A stretch of 64,000 nucleotides of DNA from Dendrolimus kikuchii (lineage: Eukaryota > Arthropoda > Insecta > Lepidoptera > Lasiocampidae). The translations under genes and the position numbers were made by a program. The notes beneath the pieces were generated by a model. That model made no database searches. It saw only the letters and a list, made by a program, of their open reading frames with translations, and had not been told where the DNA came from. The DNA lies in the NCBI GenBank assembly GCA_019925095.2, contig CM034397.1, positions 7,211,763 to 7,275,762 on the forward strand. Reading direction: 5' to 3'. The stretch's first letter is position 1. Each line of letters begins with the position of its first letter. Positions 58,156-64,000 of this stretch are shown in pieces.

Positions 58156-58259
58156 AGGCTAAAGCTCTAGGCCCGTCAGCGGACCCCATCCGTTGGAAAC
58201 GGATGTGCGGTCGGAAGTGTCGCTATGTGCAACTCCTCTTGTAACCAGTACAGGGGCCA

Positions 58260-58500
58260 CGTGGAACCGGGGTGATAATCCACACTCACAATTGAGCTTG
58301 TAGGCACCTGCATCCTGGAGTGAGATATTACATTTAACGGGTCTCAAAAACTGGGCAATCTTTTTATGCGGCTTGAAATATGTTTTGATTGGAGCTCACC
58401 TGAGAATATGACCAATTCTGCCTGTAACTCCCTTGATGTAGGGCAAGGTAGCAGGGCACCGTTTGACATGCTGAAACTCTGCAGTCACGTGGTTCGCGGC
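58260..58500 (-). pseudogene. Penelope-like element, RT/GIY-YIG linker fragment
   Basis: The minus strand reads ATLPYIKGVTGRIGHILR, a stop, APIKTYFKPHKKIAQFLRPV, then KCNISLQDAGAYKLNCECG. The blocks LPYIKG..RI, F.P..KI...LRPVK and GAYKLNC.CG are the linker and start of the GIY-YIG domain of Penelope-like polyproteins. The reading then runs into unrelated sequence (58159-58260) before YIG would appear. A family G hairpin repeat lies head to head at its 5' side. Confidence 0.78.
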
Positions 58501-58522
58501 ACAGATTTTTTATGCTCTCTGT

Positions 58523-58625
58523 ATTCCGTGATCACGGCCAATGAAAAGTGGCCGAAACGTCGGATTAATAAAAATCAAATAAATAACCGCGTTGAAAACC
58601 GTTAAAACGTAGTTTTATTACCATT
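58523..58625 (+). repeat. Family G hairpin repeat, head to head with a Penelope-like relic
   Basis: ccgtgatcacgg (a perfect 12-base palindrome) overlaps a second stem ggccaatgaaaagtggcc, followed by gaaacgtcgg and ttgaaaaccgttaaaacg. Confidence 0.78.
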
Positions 58626-59710
58626 AAGACGTTTTACTTTTGTTCATCCACTAATTACTATGCGGCAGCTACGCCTAATCTATAGACAGACTTATTTGTA
58701 ATTTAACTGTACCATTGTGTAGAGTCTTATATGTACGTATATAAATACATCTTACTGCGAAATATCCTCTATAAAGACCTGATAGTTTTTAAAGAAAATT
58801 ATTGTACCATATGTAAATAAACAGACGGATAGACACACAGACGAACACGATCCTTAAGGGCTCCTTTTTTACCAAAATTAGTTACGAAATCCATAGCAAA
58901 AAAAACTAAAAATGTTCCAAAACGCAATTGTATAATACTATTTTCACAGCTGGCACTTTCTTGCCGTAACAAATCCTTATGTATAGGTACATCGAAAGAA
59001 AGCAATTTCTCAAAGCCACCATTTGCGTTGCTTATCTCACGTTCCAGCCTCGTCATTGTGTTTTTTCTCCGGAATTGAGGAGAGTTTGCCCATAACGACA
59101 ATCACGTCTGCGAAATTATTATTTCCTTTCATATTTCTTCTTATAAATAAATATTCAATCATATTGCAATTTTTATGATGATAATATGATTTTATGTGTT
59201 ATTTTTAAAGAAAAAAATTGTGTGTGTATGCAGTTCACACGCAGTAGAAGTGAAACTTTAGAAAATATACTCACAGATAATTATTCTCCAACTCTTATTA
59301 ATATAAATATAAGCCCTTTAGCCTATATCCGTCAACATATTATAATGTAAAAATATTCAATCTAAATTACACTTTAAATAACTAGCATAAAGTTCAAAAT
59401 TCAATTCGCTGTTACGTAAATTTTCCTTTGATCTACGTATAAGAGAATATCTGCCTTAAAAATGTACAGATAGAGCTAAAATTCATTTGAAATCTTTTAA
59501 GTTTTATTTAAATTGAAAATTAATACTAACGGGTAAAGAAAAATGTTATGTGTTGTTTTTTCGAATTAAATAAGGTTGAATTTTATGTGTTTACATCTTT
59601 TTAGTGTCACTTTTCGTTTCATCGATTTTCAAATCACAACGATTCTAGAGAAGTTTCACTTCAAAAAATGTATAATAAATTCGTAAAATAAAAAATAAAG
59701 ATTTGATTCT
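58626..59710. other. No recognised gene
   Basis: The 100-codon frame at 59101-58799 (minus) has no domain that I recognise and is left uncalled; nothing else seen. Confidence 0.45.
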
Positions 59711-59714
59711 CGAC

Positions 59715-59830
59715 GTGATTAATATGGGGAATGAACTTTTTTTAGTCTTGTTTGGGATTTTAGAATCGGCCCCAGTAGTCTCTTTTATATATTTCCCCAA
59801 GTGTAACATGCTTAACTTGGGACTATAAAG
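59715..59830 (-). repeat. SINE body fragment
   Basis: The reverse complement gives gactactggggccgatt and cttggggaaatatataa, matching the body of the SINE at 54690-54960 (actactctggggccgatccc). The tRNA-related head is missing. Confidence 0.6.
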
Positions 59831-60774
59831 TATAATATCTAATTAGGTCACAATTCTTGAAATAAATATTTTCTTTCCTTCTATTAAGTATTTGCCAATT
59901 TTAAAAAATCATCCAATGTCTATTTTAAGCTTGGAAGCTCTGATGAAGGAACAATATAATAGGTAATTGCATTTAAAATTATTCACCCATTGCCTGTTAA
60001 TAAAAGAAAAATAATATATTCCTCGTTTTACCCGTGGCACTGTTCTCGCCTTCTCCTCTCCATGTGTTAATATGTACGGACAATGGTGCTGTATGTTTTT
60101 ACTTTTGACTTGTACTTTCTCATAATACTATTAAAGTTTCATATTAAACTCTAATTTCAGATTTTATAAACGAAATAAAGAACTCTAATTTCAGATTTTC
60201 TAAACCAAATAAAGAACTAATTATATATTTGTGTCAAATATATTAAAATATACTTGTGTTGCCGTTTAAAATTTCTTATAAAATATATTAACATATTCCT
60301 AACACCTATACCGTAACATATCTCATGAAACCCCAAATTATTATATTTGTTTTCCATTTTCCTTGTTCGCAATAATACGAAATGATGTGGTTAGTCTATA
60401 TTTTATGAAGGACGATATGAAAAAAGTCATTATTTATGTAAAAAGTCTTGATACGTTAGTGGCAAAGGCCTCTCATTTCAAAGACGTACTTACGAATTTT
60501 GGTTGGAAAACATACACTGCTTAGGCAGTTTATTTAACTTAGATAAACTGTCTACCTACTACTTATTTAACTATGCAACTGTTCTCCAGAACATTTATTC
60601 CGCTTGCGACAATGATCTGGTGTTATGTTTTTAGAGGCTGGCAACGCCCCCGGTGCTCAGGGTGTATAATATGTATAACGATGAAACAAGTTCATCTCCT
60701 GCTACAATGTTCTAAATATGGGTAAAGCACGATTTGAGTTAGAGCAAACGATCGGAGTAAGAATTTATTTATTT
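59831..60774. other. No recognised content
   Basis: A short tandem duplication of aactctaatttcagatttt lies at about 60150-60200. No gene seen. Confidence 0.5.
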
Positions 60775-60850
60775 ATTGAGAAAACCAACAGCGAATACAC
60801 AAATATAATATAAAATATATAACGCATCCATTGCGCTAAGTTTATTTTAT
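60768..60850 (-). mobile_element. 3' scrap of the jockey-like LINE
   Basis: The reverse complement of the stretch gives ttatattatatttgtgtattc and gctgttggttttctc then aataaataaat, identical over the core to the 3' end of the 16.3-18.7 kb element. Confidence 0.8.
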
Positions 60851-60864
60851 TGTTGCGGCAGTTC

Positions 60865-61115
60865 TTTGGAGCTTTTTTGCATTACGTGGTAGAGCCATGC
60901 TGGAATCATTATCTTGTTTCCAGCTCATTGGGCCAGCTCGATCAGTGTGATACCACGCTTTCACAGAATATCGGCATGAAACGATTAGCCTTAAGCTAAA
61001 CGTGTTCCGTGAGATGAGTGAGAGTTAAAATGGCCCACTTCGATCCCCTCCCCCTATCCAATCTCATATTCCATCCTCTTTGTCCCATCGTAAATGCTGG
61101 CAACAACGCGTTAGC
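60865..61115 (-). repeat. Family J repeat
   Basis: Reverse complement shares gaaagcgtggtatcac, gagatgagtgagagttaaaatggccc-type end and gggatagg blocks with 22030-22300. Confidence 0.55.
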
Positions 61116-61121
61116 TTCACC

Positions 61122-61530
61122 CTGGGGTTCAATTCTGCTATTTCAGTATCTTGTCGTTACCAATATATTCAAAGTACGACGCCATTACGATAATATCAAA
61201 AAAAAATCTATTAAATCCACAATATCTTCTCGATGTCGTCACGGCAGAATAATGGTAGAAAAATGTGGTATTACCATTATCAGAAATGACCAGGTCAGTC
61301 AGAAAAGACCAGTCAGCGAAAGGAATATTGAAAAGCTACCTAAATTTTAAACATTAATTTCACGAGTTTTCGCTTATAAATACTTTTGCCTATACGAGAT
61401 ATATGGATGAGGGGCTTGTCACGGGCACGCTATTGGAATTAACAAAATACCAAAATCAGGCAATCCTACGATTGAGACGATAGTGTCCGGCGATTTTGAC
61501 GAGATAGTTATAGCATAATTAGGCCCTGGT
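61122..61530 (+). repeat. Family F MITE, full-length copy
   Basis: The inverted ends ccctggggttcaattctgct and agcataattaggccctgg and inner blocks tattcaaagtacg, aatccacaatatcttctcga and gacgatagtgtccggcgatttt match 34146-34491. It carries about 60 bp extra. Confidence 0.75.
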
Positions 61531-61539
61531 GCTCTTGGA

Positions 61540-61630
61540 TAGACAAACGTCTATTAGCGACGGTACCCATTAGACAGTTTTCATTATATGGGCCGTCTTC
61601 CTGTTTGCCAGCCGCAGCTTCTCATTAATA
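61540..61630 (-). repeat. Family J head fragment
   Basis: The minus strand reads ggctggcaaacaggaagacggcccat and tgggtaccgtcgctaatagacg. Confidence 0.5.
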
Positions 61631-61689
61631 AAAAAGGGAGGGACTCCATCCGATGAATTTGCCACGGGCCTGAGATGATATAGTTACGC

Positions 61690-61975
61690 AACTGACTTTT
61701 TTATTGCATGAGTTCAACAAACAGGTAGACGGCCCACCTGATAGAACGCGATTACCATCGCCTATTGGCATTTGTAACCAATGTGCTACCAATGTGCTGC
61801 TGCTCTCTAAGAAATGACTGGAACCTGGCCACTATTACCAGAACACAACTCAAGGTTGTTTTGACGGCATACTCTAGACCAAGGGTGGTGGCCATCCAGA
61901 CGGGCAAATACCCTATCACCTGGCTGTTGGTTGTTTTTTCGCCTCTTACGAGAGGCTGCTGAGCCGCTAAAAATT
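61690..61975 (+). repeat. Family B SINE-like repeat, 3' part lost
   Basis: ttttattgcatgagttcaacaaacaggtagacggcccacctgatag and later cgcctcttacgagaggc; breaks off before the ctttctccgt end. Confidence 0.8.
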
Positions 61976-62389
61976 GTAGAGACATTTGATCCCTCGGAAG
62001 AAGAATATAGAAATAAGCTTTAGTAATAATCTGAGATTGATCCTTATTTATCCATAGATGCAATATTACTCTATTATTTATATCAATAACACCAGCCAAT
62101 ATTATTTGAAACGGCGCAGATAGATCGCGCAGCAGTCAGATTTGGTTACACAAATCACTGACTTCTCTTGAGGAAAAATATCATCTATCCGATGCGAATC
62201 ACACGATTCATTGACTTTATTAGGCGTAACGAATACTCCTGGGCCAAGGTTGATGTTATTATTTGTCTAATTTTCTTCTTACAATGAAATATTTATTGCG
62301 TATAAATGAATTATCGTTGTAACCTTATTATGTTAAGATCAATTGGTATTAAAGTTATATAAGAATCAAATTATGCTAGTGTTTTTTAT

Positions 62390-63080
62390 CTTGCCACTTC
62401 TCCTGAAACAACGATATCACATTGGGAAGCAGTGTGCATACAATAGCAAGTAGACTTATTTTTAAATTATACGTTACTAGGATATGTCTGCGACTTCGTT
62501 CACCCTTGACTTGAAATGTCCGCGGGGTTCCCGGGATATAAAGTGCCGCAGTATGAAAAAAAAGAAGAAAGCTATCGTTTTAGTTAAAACTGTCGGAATG
62601 AGTTAATTTTTATGCACCCGAACAACTACAAACCGCTCACGGGTAATTCACGCGGGATTCCCGGATTAAAAAAACATTTTATTACATAAAATTTGCTATC
62701 GATCAGTGAACAAATCACATTAGATTTTTTTTTTGTAAACTGGCCATTTTAAATCATTCACAGAAAAATCCCGCGGGATTCCCAGTATGAACAGTAGCGC
62801 TGATTTTAAGTCTAAGAATTTGCTGTCGTTTAGCGAAAACCGCATTGAAATCAGCGTCGTAGTTTTTGCCTGAATCCCGAACAAACAGTCAAGAAATTAA
62901 AAGACATTGCATCGTGTGTGTTCTTTCTTCGTCGTTTATATAGTGTATTTCAGTTGTTTTTTTAAGTAGATTCAATGTACAGACACGGCATTTTTAGAAT
63001 GTTATAATATTATAGATTATGTATGTTCTTTAAAAAATGAGCTCCAGTGGAAATTAATGTAATTAAAAACTTTTGAATTT
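62390..63080 (+). repeat. Family K LINE tail split by a family E insertion
   Basis: The left part 62390-62475 (cttctcctgaaacaacgatatcacattgggaag) and right part 63016-63080 (atgagctccagtggaaattaatg, tttgaatttgaatg) join to one family K tail. Confidence 0.7.
62475..63015 (-). repeat. Family E repeat inserted in family K
   Basis: From tctgcgacttcgttcaccc to gttataatattatag, with three cgggattcccggg-type blocks. Flanked by attatacgt and attatgtat, a possible imperfect duplication. Confidence 0.7.
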
Positions 63081-63119
63081 GAATGTTAGACTGAAGATTA
63101 AAGATTTATACATAGGTAG

Positions 63120-63270
63120 TATTATAAAAGTGTCATCAAAAACTAAACTAGCATCATGCTGAGCAAGAGCCTATTTAGGACACCACAATTAATTGTAAGA
63201 TCTATTATCTTGTATGACTTTTTGTATCTTGTCCTAAATAAATATTTTTCTTTCTTTCTTCTTTCTTTCT
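63120..63270 (+). repeat. LINE 3' terminus with (CTTT)n tail
   Basis: tttgtatcttgtcctaaataaatatt followed by (CTTT)n at 63248-63270, a usual lepidopteran LINE ending. Confidence 0.6.
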
Positions 63271-63274
63271 ATAG

Positions 63275-63640
63275 GGGTAAAAAAGCGGAATAAAATTTGT
63301 ATGACAAACCGTTGTTTTTAAAGTACAAAATTTAATATACCTATTTCTGAATAGAAATAATAGTACACGAGTATCGGTATTTTCCGAAATTCAACCTTAA
63401 AAGGGGGTTAAAGAGGGAATAAAAGTTTCTATGAAAAACCGTCATTTTCAAAGTAACAGCAAAAAAAAGTATATATCTACCTGCTTCTGATTAGAAATAT
63501 ACATACACGTGTATCAGTAATTTTGAGAAATTCAACTCCTAAGGGCTGAAAGGAGAAAAAGAAAACCTTTTAACTTTTTTGACTACAAAAATTATGACTA
63601 TCATTAATCTACACTAGCGAAGTTGCTGACAACAGCTAGC
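63275..63640. repeat. Degenerate tandem repeat, period about 129 bp
   Basis: ggaataaaa...tatgacaaaccg at 63287 recurs as ggaataaaag...tatgaaaaaccg at 63416, and a third unit starts at about 63546. The end ctgacaacagctagctagtt is an RTE-type terminus. Confidence 0.7.
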
Positions 63641-64000
63641 TAGTTATTTATAAATTAAACGATGCCAGCTTTTCATCCTAGCTGCAGCTTAAACATTAAT
63701 AGCTTGTAATTTCATAGCATCAATTACCTGCTGTATTCCCAGAACAGGATATAGAAGCTTTAATTTCACTCGCATCCCGGGTTGACTATGTCATAAAAAT
63801 CCCCCGTAAAATACCAAGGATAAACATCAAGGTGTTAAAATATAATGGGTTTCTTGAGATTATGACGGTGTTTCCTTATATTTGATAATCATGATGGTTC
63901 TGTAGATTAGGCACCCAGGTCTACTTATAATTGAATATACAGATATGGCTTGAAAACCGGTAAAAAACCTCGAAACTGTTACAGCCTAAATACCTAGTAA
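63641..64000. other. No recognised content
   Basis: Nothing recognised to the right edge. Confidence 0.5.

Noticed and set aside
58799..59101. 100-codon minus-strand frame
   Set aside because: No recognisable domain, no splice partners, and its C-terminal part looks like translated repeat; not called as a gene.
1..64000. CRISPR arrays, rRNA genes, bacterial operons or viral gene clusters
   Set aside because: No regular spacer arrays, rRNA signatures or operonic gene runs; all tandem repeats found are microsatellites or retroelement-linked.

Overview
The window is AT-rich, intron-bearing, repeat-choked eukaryotic DNA that fits a moth or butterfly (Lepidoptera). The grounds are two gustatory-receptor genes of the divergent lepidopteran type with the family's exon plan, a mariner, jockey-like and RTE-type LINEs, a Penelope-like element, tRNA-derived SINEs and several MITE families. 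There is no bacterial or viral gene organisation, operon or CRISPR array.

Left edge (1-7.5 kb): the only host genes I can support are two tandem gustatory receptor (GR) genes, both on the minus strand. The upstream one (7456 to 2732) is complete: four exons, 403 codons, ending in the GR signature TYhhhhhQF. The downstream one (2131 to 1) has the same exon plan and phases, but the window ends 4 bases into its last exon. A mariner with perfect terminal repeats and an open 341-aa transposase sits in intron 3 of the complete receptor, in the opposite orientation.

7.5-38.5 kb: transposon graveyard. Main items are decayed RTE-like and LINE tails, hairpin MITEs (9.2-9.5, 33.5, 34.1-34.5, 35.4 kb), an inverted pair of SINE-like repeats (14.05-14.93 kb), a 5'-truncated jockey-like LINE with an open 719-aa reverse transcriptase (16.3-18.7 kb), a decayed LTR-retrotransposon gag (23.4-23.9 kb), a broken reverse transcriptase tail (25.3-25.6 kb), a three-level nested insertion with target-site duplications (28.9-31.3 kb), and a Penelope-like relic flanked by related hairpin repeats (31.66-32.3 kb).

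38.6-43 kb: a long LINE with a GC-richer leader and one open frame carrying apurinic-type endonuclease, reverse transcriptase and a C-terminal C2H2 finger. It looks young and possibly competent.

43-64 kb: more repeats, including a 68-bp-arm hairpin and a 164-bp tandem duplication (43.7-44.4 kb), LINE tails, a pogo-like MITE (54.13-54.54 kb), a tRNA-derived SINE (54.69-54.96 kb), an RTE stub with a clean 13-bp duplication (56.5 kb), a second Penelope-like relic (58.16-58.5 kb) and a nested repeat (62.4-63.1 kb). I see no host gene right of 7.5 kb. The host genes share a chemosensory role; the rest is selfish DNA of several ages. Repeat family letters (A, B, C, D, E, F, G, I, J, K, L, N, O) are local labels for this window only.
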